Of a stretch of DNA of 64,000 bases, positions 35,701 to 43,868 are shown piece by piece. Both the position numbers and the translations under genes were made by a program. Below the pieces are notes generated by a model. That model saw only the letters and a program-made list of their open reading frames with translations. It ran no database searches and was not told where the DNA came from. The number at the start of each line of letters is the position of its first letter. Within the stretch, counting starts at the first letter, position 1. The DNA is from Nitrospirales bacterium. GTDB lineage: Bacteria; Nitrospirota; Nitrospiria; Nitrospirales; UBA8639. The DNA lies in assembly GCA_029261355.1 (NCBI GenBank), contig JAJDBM010000017.1, positions 81,736 through 145,735 on the forward strand, written 5' to 3'.

Positions 35701-37327
35701 TGATGAGGTGATTGCTACGCTCCGTTACTCGACCCCTGGGGTGCAGCTCATTTCTCCGCCACCGCATCATGATATTTATTCGATTGAAGACCTGGCTCAA
35801 TTAATCTTTGATTTAAAGAATTCAAATCCTGATGCAGCCGTTTCAGTGAAATTGGTCTCTGAGGTGGGAGTAGGAACGGTGGCAGCCGGAGTCTCAAAGG
35901 CGCATGCGGATAAAGTCCTCATTAGTGGCGATTCTGGTGGGAGTGGGGCTTCGCCTCTTTCTTCCATTAAGTATGCGGGGATTCCGTGGGAATTGGGGTT
36001 GGCCGAAACTCATCAAACTCTTGTTCTCAATGATTTGCGTGGAAGAATTCGAGTTGAAACGGATGGGCAATTACGTACTGGACGTGATGTGGTGATTGCG
36101 ACTCTCCTTGGAGCCGAAGAGTTTGGCTTTTCGACGGCGCCATTGATTGTTGAAGGATGCATCATGATGCGCAAATGTCATCTGAATACCTGCCCTGTGG
36201 GCGTGGCGACTCAAGATCCAGAGTTGCGTAAGAAGTTTTCGGGACACCCAGATCATGTCGTAAATTACTTCTTCTTTGTCGCAGAAGAAATTCGAGAGCT
36301 GATGGCCAAGCTTGGATTTCGCACAATGAAGGACATGATTGGGCGTGTGGATAAATTACGCGCTCAAAAAGCGATTGACCATTGGAAGGCGAAAGGTCTT
36401 GATCTCTCTCCGCTTTTAACCAAGCCAGATGTTCCTGAAGGTATTGCCTTCTACTGTGTGCAAGAGCAGGATCACGGCCTTGCCCATATTTTGGACAATC
36501 ATTTAATCAAGCTGTGTCAGGCAGCTCTTGATGAGGGTACGCCAGTCTCTCATGAATTACCTATACGGAATGTGAATAGAACAGTGGGGACCATGTTGTC
36601 GAGTCGTGTGGCTCGGAAGTATGGAGTTGATGGGTTACCAGAAGATACTATAAAGCTTCGATTTACAGGGTCTGCCGGGCAATCATTTGGGGCATTTTTA
36701 TCATCTGGTATCACTCTGACATTAGTTGGTGAGTCAAATGATTACCTCGGGAAAGGCTTATCTGGTGGAAAAGTCATTGTCATGCCTTCGAAAGACGTGA
36801 CGTTTGTTCCTGAGGACACCATTTTGATTGGTAATACCTCATTGTATGGAGCTACTGGAGGTGAGGGGTATTTTTATGGAATGGCGGGTGAACGCTTTGC
36901 TGTAAGGAACAGTGGTGCGCGAACGGTCATTGAAGGAGTGGGCGATCACGGGTGTGAGTATATGACTGGGGGGGTGGTTGTGGTCCTCGGGAAAACCGGC
37001 CGAAACTTTGCGGCAGGAATGTCTGGGGGGGAGGCCTATGTCCTCAATGAAGAGGGAACTTTTGAATTGCGTTGTAATCTCGGTATGGTTGAGCTTGAAA
37101 AAGTCATTCATCCAGATGATAAAAAGACCTTGCGCACTATGATTGAGTCGCATGTTCAATATACTGGGAGTCAAAAAGGAAAATCCATTCTTGAAGCCTG
37201 GGATCTCATGCTCCCTAAATTTATTAAAGTTATGCCTACCGATTATAAGAGAGTTCTACAATCACGGAAGGCAGCGTTGGCGAAAGCGCATGCCCAACGA
37301 GGAATGGAGATGGCTGGTCGTGGCTGA
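32750..37327 (+). CDS. gltB: Glutamate synthase large subunit
   Basis: Makes glutamate from glutamine and 2-oxoglutarate. 1525 residues, normal length. The short propeptide ends before the amidotransferase Cys in KDGCGVGF; the central and FMN domains follow (SGDSGGSGASPLSSIK), then the 3Fe-4S cysteines C-x5-C-x4-C (CIMMRKCHLNTC) and the GXGXG beta-helix domain at the C-terminus. The TTG at 32750 has AAAGGTG upstream; an ATG at 32774 is the alternative. It overlaps gltD by eight bases. Confidence 0.95.
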   Translation: MLENDGHDMNIPGLPRAQGLYNPLNEKDGCGVGFVAHIKGVKSHHIVQNGLQILDNLAHRGAQGCDPCTGDGAGILLQIPHEFLNRVCQDQGIVLPLEGGYGVGMVYLPKEEKPRRQSELLMESIIQEEGQELLGWRDVPCKEEKIGVQARTTLPAIRQFFVARNLLNETQFERKLYVIRKRMTRALRESAIIGREHVYLCSLSCQTIVYKGMLLPEQVPEFYPDLVDPSFISSLALVHSRFSTNTFPTWCLAHPYRYTVHNGEINTLKGNVNWMRARQGRLASKIFGDDLKKLFPITDDEMQSDSACLDNAIEFLVMAGRPLPHVMMMLIPEPWVGNPQMDLDRRSFYEYHAAMMEPWDGPAAVCFTDGKLIGATLDRNGLRPCRYQVTTDDLVVLASEAGVLPTEPKNIRSKGRLQPGRMFLVDTVQGRIIDDEEIKADMVKRKPYRQWLTQYRVSLDELPEPFNVPQPDHPTIRQRQQAFGYTIEELKMVVMPMAVNGEEPISSMGTDTPLAVMSQRPQLLFKYFKQLFAQVTNPPIDPIREHLVMSLVTNIGPKPNVIAEVPEACRRIKLQQPILTNAELQKIRDFGDPHFKSKTLSLRFRVAEGPEGLASALDELCVQASKAIQDGEKFLILSDRGVNAEWAPIPSLLGVSAVHHHLIRQETRTEVGLILETGEPRDVHHFACLIGYGAGAINPYLVFESLVDLERENYLPEGVDSQTAENKFIKAVNKGLLKIFSKMGISTLQSYCGAQIFEAIGLHSELIHRYFSGTASRIQGIGIRDIGEETLRRHTLAYEPVAIRQLDFGGEIHYRIQGEHHNWNPDVIYKLQHSTRTNDPKTFAEFSALVNEEQKQRSTLRGLFDFSFAPTPLSLDEVEPVTEIVKRFTTGAMSFGAISKEAHETLAVAMNRLGAKSNTGEGGEDTERFRVLENGDSKNSYIKQVASGRFGVTAHYLVNAKELQIKMAQGAKPGEGGQLPGHKVDEVIATLRYSTPGVQLISPPPHHDIYSIEDLAQLIFDLKNSNPDAAVSVKLVSEVGVGTVAAGVSKAHADKVLISGDSGGSGASPLSSIKYAGIPWELGLAETHQTLVLNDLRGRIRVETDGQLRTGRDVVIATLLGAEEFGFSTAPLIVEGCIMMRKCHLNTCPVGVATQDPELRKKFSGHPDHVVNYFFFVAEEIRELMAKLGFRTMKDMIGRVDKLRAQKAIDHWKAKGLDLSPLLTKPDVPEGIAFYCVQEQDHGLAHILDNHLIKLCQAALDEGTPVSHELPIRNVNRTVGTMLSSRVARKYGVDGLPEDTIKLRFTGSAGQSFGAFLSSGITLTLVGESNDYLGKGLSGGKVIVMPSKDVTFVPEDTILIGNTSLYGATGGEGYFYGMAGERFAVRNSGARTVIEGVGDHGCEYMTGGVVVVLGKTGRNFAAGMSGGEAYVLNEEGTFELRCNLGMVELEKVIHPDDKKTLRTMIESHVQYTGSQKGKSILEAWDLMLPKFIKVMPTDYKRVLQSRKAALAKAHAQRGMEMAGRG

Positions 37328-38750
37328 TCCAAAAGGGTTCATGAAGTTTACTCGTGAGGGCCCGAAGCGGCGTCCTGTTGAATTGCGAGTTCTGGACTGG
37401 AAGGAATTGTATGAACCCTTCCCAGATGAGAAACTCAAGAAGCAAGGCGCACGGTGCATGGATTGTGGTGTGCCATTTTGCCAAAGTCCCACTGGGTGCC
37501 CTGTTGTCAATTTGATTCCTGAATGGAATGATTTGGTGCAACGAGGCCGATGGAAAGATGCTCTCAAGGCTTTGCATGCGACGAATAATTTCCCTGAGTT
37601 TACAGGACGTCTATGTCCAGCACCGTGTGAATCTTCCTGTGTGCTAGGGATCAATGAAGACCCTGTGTCCATCCGGGTGATTGAGTGGAATATTATCGAT
37701 AAAGGATTTGATGAGGGATGGGTCGAACCAGTTCTTCCAATTGTTTCAACGGGAAAAAAAGTCGCCGTTGTTGGTTCTGGTCCTGCAGGTCTTGCAGCCG
37801 CTCAGCAATTAGCGAGATTGGGGCATTGTGTCACAGTATATGAAAAGGCTGATCGAATTGGTGGGCTTCTGCGATATGGTATTCCAGACTTCAAGATGGA
37901 GAAATGGGTGCTTGAGCGCCGACTGGATCAAATGAGAGTTGAAGGTGTTCACTTCGAACCCAATGTGCATGTTGGAAAAGATGTGACAATGGATGTTCTT
38001 CAGCAGAAACATGACGCAATCCTTTTGACGCTTGGAGCGGAACAGGCTCGAGACTTATCGGTTCCTGGACGTGACTTGAAGGGCATTCACTTTGCCATGG
38101 AGTTTTTAACGCAGCAAAACAAACGTGTGGCTGGTGATGAAATTATAGGAGAGCCTCTGACTGCCAAAGGCAAGCGAGTCGTAATTATTGGCGGTGGTGA
38201 TACTGGGTCTGATTGTTTAGGGACATCACGCCGTCATGGTTGTTTGGATGTGCATCAATTTGAGCTACTGCCTGAGCCACCCCCTACGCGTGACAATTCA
38301 ACGCCTTGGCCCTTATGGCCTATGCAGTTGAGGACTTCTCATGCCCATGAGGAAGGGTGTGATCGTCAGTGGAGTATCTCAACGACAAAATTTTCAGGGC
38401 ATGATGGCCACGTCACAAAACTCCATGGGCAGCAAGTCAAGCTTGAGAATGGGAAATTTATACCAGTTTCAGGGTCAGACTTTGAGTTGGATGTTGATTT
38501 GGTATTATTAGCCATGGGATTTACCGGACCAGTCCAGCATGGTTTGCTCAATGATGTCGGCGTTGAATATGGACCGCGAGGAAGTGTGGCAGTTGACGAA
38601 AGATTTATGACGAACGTCGAAGGAGTGTTTGCGGCTGGCGATACGAAGCGCGGTGCTTCACTGATCGTTTGGGCTATAGCCGAAGGCCGAAAAGCTGCTG
38701 CTGGTATCCATCAATACCTTCTTTCCACTCAGTCAGTCTCTTCACGCTAA
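37320..38750 (+). CDS. gltD: Glutamate synthase small subunit
   Basis: NAD(P)H-oxidising partner of GltB. 476 residues from the GTG at 37320, which overlaps the gltB stop. N-terminal cysteine motifs for two 4Fe-4S clusters (CMDCGVPFC, CPAPCESSC), an FAD site (VVGSGPAGLAAAQQLA) and an NAD(P)H site (VIIGGGDTGSDC) are all present. A longer upstream frame from 37143 lies wholly inside gltB and is not credible. Confidence 0.95.
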   Translation: MADPKGFMKFTREGPKRRPVELRVLDWKELYEPFPDEKLKKQGARCMDCGVPFCQSPTGCPVVNLIPEWNDLVQRGRWKDALKALHATNNFPEFTGRLCPAPCESSCVLGINEDPVSIRVIEWNIIDKGFDEGWVEPVLPIVSTGKKVAVVGSGPAGLAAAQQLARLGHCVTVYEKADRIGGLLRYGIPDFKMEKWVLERRLDQMRVEGVHFEPNVHVGKDVTMDVLQQKHDAILLTLGAEQARDLSVPGRDLKGIHFAMEFLTQQNKRVAGDEIIGEPLTAKGKRVVIIGGGDTGSDCLGTSRRHGCLDVHQFELLPEPPPTRDNSTPWPLWPMQLRTSHAHEEGCDRQWSISTTKFSGHDGHVTKLHGQQVKLENGKFIPVSGSDFELDVDLVLLAMGFTGPVQHGLLNDVGVEYGPRGSVAVDERFMTNVEGVFAAGDTKRGASLIVWAIAEGRKAAAGIHQYLLSTQSVSSR

Positions 38751-38766
38751 TCACCCATGTTCTAGA

Positions 38767-39594
38767 CTAACCGTCTGTTGTTTTACCAATTATATTTTGA
38801 GGGGGTATGATTTTGGGTGCGTGAGGGGCTTCTATGGACAGTTGAATTTCTTGAATGAGCCGCATTTCAATCTCGGCGATTTCATTCCCCCCTGCTTTGA
38901 GGGCATGCGCATTCTGGGAGGATTTCTCAAAATCGGCTTTTACCCATATGACAGATTGTGTCGATGACATTTTCTCAATACTTAGTAGATATTGATTTCG
39001 AAACCCAGTAAGTTCTAGGGATGATGGGGACGATGTTTTTCGATTTGTTACATAGACGGCTTTGATGTCAGTTTGCATGCTGGCAAGAATCGTATACCCA
39101 TTTTGTGCTAGCGTCGATTGAGTCGCCTTAATAATCTTCAAAATTGGATAGTTAATGGTTTTAATCTTCCCGCCCGCTTGTTTGAGCCAGAGATTTTTTC
39201 GTATCTGCTCTCGTTGAGTTCGTAGCCACCTCGCATCACCCCTGAGTTTTTTGTTTTCCCGTTCTAGGCTTTCTAGGTGCGTATTTTCTTGATTATGGTC
39301 CTGGGAAAGGTGCTGGATTTTTTCAGCGGCCTTTTTGAGCTTTTGCTCGTACTGTTCCTGTGTTTGACGAGCATCTCTGTTCAATAGGTCAATCTGTTGC
39401 TGGATGGCTTTATTCCCTTCTTGAAGGGACTGAACGACCGACTCTAATTTAGCCGTTTGTTTTTTTAGTTGCAGGTTTTCTTGTTGTAGCGGTGCGTTAT
39501 CAGTCGGACAGCCGAGGAGAAAAACCGATCCACTACAGAGTAGCCAGAGCATGAAGCGACGAAGTCGTGGATTGTCAAGGGTGGGTGTGAGCAA
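38767..39594 (-). CDS. Coiled-coil lipoprotein
   Basis: 275 residues: a signal peptide with lipobox FLLGC, then about 110 residues of heptad-rich coiled coil (LKKQTAKLESVVQSLQEGNK, QEQYEQKLKKAAEKIQHLS), then a C-terminal globular domain (ILKIIKATQSTLAQNGYTIL). The coiled coil probably spans part of the periplasm. Not a family I can name. Convergent with gltD, only 16 bases apart. Confidence 0.72.
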   Translation of the reverse strand: MLTPTLDNPRLRRFMLWLLCSGSVFLLGCPTDNAPLQQENLQLKKQTAKLESVVQSLQEGNKAIQQQIDLLNRDARQTQEQYEQKLKKAAEKIQHLSQDHNQENTHLESLERENKKLRGDARWLRTQREQIRKNLWLKQAGGKIKTINYPILKIIKATQSTLAQNGYTILASMQTDIKAVYVTNRKTSSPSSLELTGFRNQYLLSIEKMSSTQSVIWVKADFEKSSQNAHALKAGGNEIAEIEMRLIQEIQLSIEAPHAPKIIPPQNIIGKTTDG

Positions 39595-39881
39595 TGGTTG
39601 ATCAGTTAATCGTGACTACACATGGTGTCACGTTTACCAAGTTTAGTTCGCTCGTGAAGTGGATTATGGACGGAAGAACGTCTTGTCATGTATTGCAGAA
39701 TATTATTGTATGCTGATTGTCAGGCTATTTCAAATTTCAATGACTGGGGTTTCAGGCTCATGATGGTACATTGCCCTTTTCTTCAGTGCGGGCTATGCTT
39801 TTGGCCGTACGGATGAAACTGCTTAGCCTAGAGGATTCTTGATCAATATGATTTGGTTGATAATGTCCCGAAAGGATTGTG

Positions 39882-40520
39882 ATGCCGACACTCATACGTA
39901 AAACATTTCCAGTGCCGCCCTTGTCCTGTAATTGCACGATCCTTGGAGATCCGAAGACCAGGCAGGCTCTTCTCGTTGATCCTGGGGGTGATGCGGATCG
40001 AATTTTAAGGGAAGTGAAGGAGCTTGGTCTAACTGTAAGCATGATTCTCCATACGCATGCTCATTTTGATCATTTTTTGGCTTCAGGAATCATACGGCAA
40101 GCGACCAATGCCCCAATCTGTCTTCATCATGATGACCTCAAGCTTTGGGATATGTTGGAAGTACAATGTCAAATGTTTCGGGTCCCATATAATCCTGTGC
40201 CAGCGCCTGATGCCTGGTTATGTGATGAAGAACTCTTAACCATAGGTGAGGCAAGGGGCACCGTCATTCATACGCCTGGGCATACTCCAGGATCGCTCTG
40301 TTTTCATTTTGCGGAAGAGAGCTTAGTACTATCAGGTGATACGCTCTTTCGGGGAGGCATTGGGCGAACAGATTTATGGGGAGGTGACCCTCGAGCGATT
40401 GAGCAGTCTATTCGTGAGCGGCTCTACTCGCTTGATGCAGGGACTGTTGTCGTTCCAGGCCATGGTGCTGAAACTCAGATTGGTATTGAGAGGGAATCCA
40501 ATGCCTTTATTACCGGGTAG
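39882..40520 (+). CDS. MBL-fold metallo-hydrolase (GloB/YcbL-like)
   Basis: 212 residues with the metal motifs THAHFDH, HTPGHTPGS, LSGDTLFRGGIGRTD and a C-terminal GHG. This is the short glyoxalase II-like class; such enzymes hydrolyse thioesters such as S-lactoylglutathione, but many have unknown substrates. The ATG at 39882 follows AAAGGATT; a GTG directly before it is also in frame. Confidence 0.88.
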   Translation: MPTLIRKTFPVPPLSCNCTILGDPKTRQALLVDPGGDADRILREVKELGLTVSMILHTHAHFDHFLASGIIRQATNAPICLHHDDLKLWDMLEVQCQMFRVPYNPVPAPDAWLCDEELLTIGEARGTVIHTPGHTPGSLCFHFAEESLVLSGDTLFRGGIGRTDLWGGDPRAIEQSIRERLYSLDAGTVVVPGHGAETQIGIERESNAFITG

Positions 40521-41348
40521 CGGCGTGAACAGAGTAGGGAAATACCTCCAAGGACAAATCCATGGAAGTTCCTTATCTTTGTAGGGGTAATGCTACTTTG
40601 CTGTACCAGTATGTTGGTCCAAAGCGAAGTGCCTGCTCAAGAAAAATTTGAGGGAAATTTAAAGGTTGTGATTGAAGCGGTTGAGGGAAAAGGTTCTTCT
40701 CAAGGTTCTGTGGTGTGATGAGACGTAGACGAGCGAGCTATCCACATTTATGTTGCCCCGACTGTAGCAGGGGCTATTCAGGGTGTTGGGCGGTCGAATA
40801 CTTTCTCGCCCCCTCTCTCATGACGTGATGCACACGACTTTGGAAGCCTATTATGTTCAAATTGATAGGGTTTTTATTTCCTTTGAAATATGGTATTGAC
40901 GACGGGAGGATGATCTTATCGTTCAATGGGCAATCAAAAGCATTTGATAGTTGATCGTCCGATTCCATTGCTCCCGCAATCCATCTTTATACACCTATCA
41001 TTGTATCTCAAACCTTGTTAGAGTTGGCTGGTCAGCCTTTGGTTCATCAAGGTGAGGGTTAGGCTTATTGGTACGCAAGCTCTGTCATCACTTATTCAGT
41101 TATCTGAGCATAAAATCACGCCCAACCAAATATTTGTGGCTTTTCACGCAAAACAATGCTAGGTATATAGCTTCTTGAATTTGTGGTCTATTTTTGTGTA
41201 GGGCCAGAGTGATTTTTCTTGCGTCATCGGATGGCATATGCTATAACGGACCCTCTTTTTGAGACTAAGGAAATAGGGAATTGGAAGGCCCTTCGTTTTT
41301 AGAACTGGTAATTTTTTTTATTAACAAGCTTTTCATGGGAGGTAGGCG
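40521..41348. pseudogene. Probable gene remnants
   Basis: No intact gene in about 830 bases, but several coding-like fragments occur in different frames. One is a signal-peptide-like stretch at 40560-40720 (PWKFLIFVGVMLLCC... then QEKFEGNLKVVIEAVEGKG) ending at a stop. A second is at about 40740-40820 (IHIYVAPTVAGAIQGVG). A third, at about 40985-41060, reads YTPIIVSQTLLELAGQPLVH. This looks like one or two decayed exported-protein genes; no family could be assigned. Confidence 0.35.
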
Positions 41349-41843
41349 ATGCACAGAGTGCTTCTATCCGTCCTTTTAAGTCTTGTGCTAGTTGCGGCTG
41401 GATCTACAGGTGCACTAGCCCTTCAATCAGGTGGTGTCGAAGTTGGTGATCTTGCGACGGGATCAGTCGTGGGGCAAGCATTTAGTAACATGGCTGTAGA
41501 CCTTGAGTTCAATGCTCTCATGGTTGGTGGCAAGAAAACATGGTACCCACCTACACAGGTCCTTGACCTCACAAATCAGGGTACTGGGGGAAGAGCCATG
41601 AGTCCGGTCTTAATTAAGGTCACCAATAATCTTGATGGTGAGCATGGTTTTGATTTGTCAGCTGACTCAGCTTTTGCTGCTCCAACTTCTATGCACATCA
41701 AAGTTACGTTAAAGCCAGGGGAAACCAAATATATTGGTATTCCTATTAGCGATCTAACTTATGTGACTGCTAATAGTCTCTTGAACTATAAGTGTCAGCT
41801 TCATGGAGCGCACTTAGGTGGTCAGTTGCTGATCATTCGATAG
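41349..41843 (+). CDS. Exported cupredoxin-like protein with His in place of the axial Met
   Basis: 164 residues: signal peptide (LLSLVLVAAGSTGALA), then a single cupredoxin-like domain. Candidate copper ligands are His in DGEHGFDL and the C-terminal loop YKCQLHGAHLGG, which aligns with the amicyanin loop C-x2-H-x2-M but has His at the Met position. This would give an unusual (red- or green-type) copper centre if it binds copper. The ribosome site is GGGAGG, and the gene is followed by a strong terminator, so it is transcribed alone. It opens the copper-rich part of the window. Confidence 0.72.
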   Translation: MHRVLLSVLLSLVLVAAGSTGALALQSGGVEVGDLATGSVVGQAFSNMAVDLEFNALMVGGKKTWYPPTQVLDLTNQGTGGRAMSPVLIKVTNNLDGEHGFDLSADSAFAAPTSMHIKVTLKPGETKYIGIPISDLTYVTANSLLNYKCQLHGAHLGGQLLIIR

Positions 41844-41879
41844 AGATTTCTCTTTTAGTGAGTCAAGAGTTTTAGGTTA

Positions 41880-41920
41880 AAAAACGCCCCGCTTTCATAT
41901 CTTGAAAGCGGGGCGTTTTT
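41880..41920. terminator. Strong bidirectional rho-independent terminator
   Basis: 18-bp perfect stem (left arm 41880-41897, right arm 41903-41920), loop TATCT, with A-run and T-run on opposite sides. It serves the plus-strand cupredoxin and the minus-strand gene that ends at 41942. Confidence 0.93.
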
Positions 41921-41941
41921 ATTAATGACAATAGTATCGAT

Positions 41942-42280
41942 TTACACCTCTTGTTCTTGTTTGCAGTCTACCTTTGCCCCTAATGGAATCTTCTGGGCAG
42001 CTAAGAGTTCACCGTCGATGAGGAGTAGGAGGAAGCGGTGTTGGTTGGCTTCTTCATTGGCTGTACTATGGAGCATCGTGTTAATATCAACGACCATTTC
42101 TTTTTCAGACTCTCTTGTCGTGTCGTTAATCACCCAAAAGAAATGACTTCCTTTTGGATAGAGTGACTCAACAAATCTGTTAATAGATTGGGAAGCGCTT
42201 GAAGGGTTGGCAAGGGGTGTTGAGGTTGAGCACAATAGGAGCAGTGAGGATATCGTAATGGTCATCAAAAGGGTACGCAT
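41942..42280 (-). CDS. Hypothetical exported protein
   Basis: 112 residues with a clear signal peptide (MRTLLMTITISSLLLLC) and a small mature domain (SHFFWVINDTTRESEKEMVVDINT, then DGELLAAQKIPLGAKVDC). Not recognised. The ATG at 42280 has an excellent ribosome site (AAAGGAGG), which decides it against a longer frame. Confidence 0.68.
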   Translation of the reverse strand: MRTLLMTITISSLLLLCSTSTPLANPSSASQSINRFVESLYPKGSHFFWVINDTTRESEKEMVVDINTMLHSTANEEANQHRFLLLLIDGELLAAQKIPLGAKVDCKQEQEV

Positions 42281-42554
42281 GGGACGAACCTCCTTTATGG
42301 CGAAAGGTATTGACTCGAGAGTCACTATTTACGATGTAGGTATCCTTTAAATTATCGGATCATTCCCTTCAGATCTCAATTGCAACCATTGTTCCTCGGT
42401 GTTTCATCGCAGAATTCTCTGTTAATGTTCTTGTCTGTGTAGCTATGTTAGCCGTCACATGAATATTTTACAATGAAGACTGAAGTAAATCTTTGCTATT
42501 ATAATAAAAGATTCCTATTTCTCGGAGATTAGCCTAAGTAGACCGATCATACGT

Positions 42555-43043
42555 ATGCCTTTATTTTTTCAAGGACAACCAAACAAAAAACGACTATTGT
42601 TTTTGATTCTCATGTCCTTGCTTCTCATCAGCGGAGCTCTTCTCTTTAATCGGCCTGAACAGACAAAAGTCATTCACGTATCCTTTCCAAATAAACACGT
42701 GGTAAAGGCTGAAGTCGCTGACACGCCAGAAAAGTTACTCTTTGGGCTCGCATTTCGTGATCATATACCAGTGGACGAAGGTATGCTGTATATTTTTGGT
42801 GAATCATCTGCGCACCAAGTATGGACGAAAGAGTTTCGTGTGCCTGTTGATATTATTTGGGTGGATGAGAGCAAAAAAGTCGTCTTCATCGTGGAGTCTG
42901 CTCCTCCCTGTTCGGGTGACCCGTGTCCTTGGTATGGTCCTCCACCCCAGAATGCTCGATATGTGCTCGAAACGAATGATGGATTTGTCAAAAACTCTGA
43001 TATTGAGCTCGGTATGCAATTAAAGTTTATTCTTCGTATGTAA
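42555..43043 (+). CDS. DUF192 family exported protein
   Basis: 162 residues: one N-terminal membrane anchor or signal (LLFLILMSLLLISGALLF), then the DUF192 domain (VADTPEKLLFGLAFRD, GMLYIFGESSAHQVWTKEF, VPVDIIWVD, and the CSGDPCPWY stretch). The function of the family is not settled. It begins a run of plus-strand genes to 44732. Confidence 0.85.
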   Translation: MPLFFQGQPNKKRLLFLILMSLLLISGALLFNRPEQTKVIHVSFPNKHVVKAEVADTPEKLLFGLAFRDHIPVDEGMLYIFGESSAHQVWTKEFRVPVDIIWVDESKKVVFIVESAPPCSGDPCPWYGPPPQNARYVLETNDGFVKNSDIELGMQLKFILRM

Positions 43044-43082
43044 TTGTCAACAGAGGTTCTGCCTTTATAATAAGGGTTAGTT

Positions 43083-43445
43083 ATGCAAAGAAAAGATCTT
43101 ATAAAAGATGAGCAAGTGGGAGAGTTTATTCCCGTAGCACGAAAAGATGAGATCCCAGAGGGCAAGGGGCGAGTCATTAAAGTGAAAGATAAGTCTGTGG
43201 CGCTTTTCCATGTAACAGGCCGTTTTTATGCTATCAATAACATTTGTCCCCACCAGGGCGGGCCGCTAGGTAAGGGAAAGGTCAAGGGGCATCTCGTGAC
43301 GTGCCCATGGCATGACTTGCAATTTGATATTCGAAATGGATTTGGTGCGGATGGTGGAGGCAATGGAGTGGGGTGCTACGAGGTGCGCGTCGAGGGTGAC
43401 CAGGTCTATGTTTGTCTTCAGACTAAAGATGTATGGGCTTTGTGA
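43083..43445 (+). CDS. Rieske 2Fe-2S ferredoxin-like protein
   Basis: A 120-residue soluble Rieske protein with both cluster loops: NICPHQGGPLG and TCPWHDLQFDIRNG (C-x-H and C-x2-H). There is no signal peptide or membrane anchor, so it acts in the cytoplasm as a ferredoxin, like small NirD- or dioxygenase-type Rieske proteins. The oxidoreductase partner is not adjacent. Confidence 0.9.
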   Translation: MQRKDLIKDEQVGEFIPVARKDEIPEGKGRVIKVKDKSVALFHVTGRFYAINNICPHQGGPLGKGKVKGHLVTCPWHDLQFDIRNGFGADGGGNGVGCYEVRVEGDQVYVCLQTKDVWAL

Positions 43446-43508
43446 GTGCTTGGTGGAAAATTGAAGCTGTGTGTTTTTTTTGATACATGAAAATTGAGGT
43501 AGAAACGT

Positions 43509-43844
43509 ATGGATCAACAAGTAGGGGATGCCTCAACTGATACGACGAAACAACGTGGAGTGAAGGCCATGCAGGTGACGAATGGGGCCACGTTTTCTGT
43601 GAATTTGTGGGAAGATCGCACTCGTGGTGAGCAGTGGGTGCCGACCTATGATTCAAGCGTATTTGTCTTAGTTGATGATGAGTTCCTGCGAACGGTGAGT
43701 AATAATGCTGTGGATTCTGGTCGTCGGACATTTGAGTTTCAAGCACTTGCATCGGGAGAACAGAAACTTGAATTTAGCAAACGAATGGCCTGGAAGTTCA
43801 CTGCTGAAGACCGTCGAATTTTTATCGTCACTGTCGTGGAATAA
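43509..43844 (+). CDS. Chagasin-like (inhibitor I42 family) protein
   Basis: 111 residues. The strand pattern and the motifs NLWEDRTRGEQW, SGRRTFEFQALASGEQKLEF and AWKFTAEDRRIFIVTV resemble chagasin-family inhibitors of papain-like cysteine proteases, though the key loops are only partly conserved. It lacks the signal peptide many members have. Good ribosome site (GAGGTAGAAACGT). Confidence 0.6.
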   Translation: MDQQVGDASTDTTKQRGVKAMQVTNGATFSVNLWEDRTRGEQWVPTYDSSVFVLVDDEFLRTVSNNAVDSGRRTFEFQALASGEQKLEFSKRMAWKFTAEDRRIFIVTVVE

Positions 43845-43868
43845 ACGTAGAAAGATAGTAGGGGGGTT

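Noticed and set aside
37143-37319. Upstream extension of gltD
   Set aside because: The extra 59 residues lie inside gltB and lack any family similarity; GTG 37320 gives the normal N-terminus.
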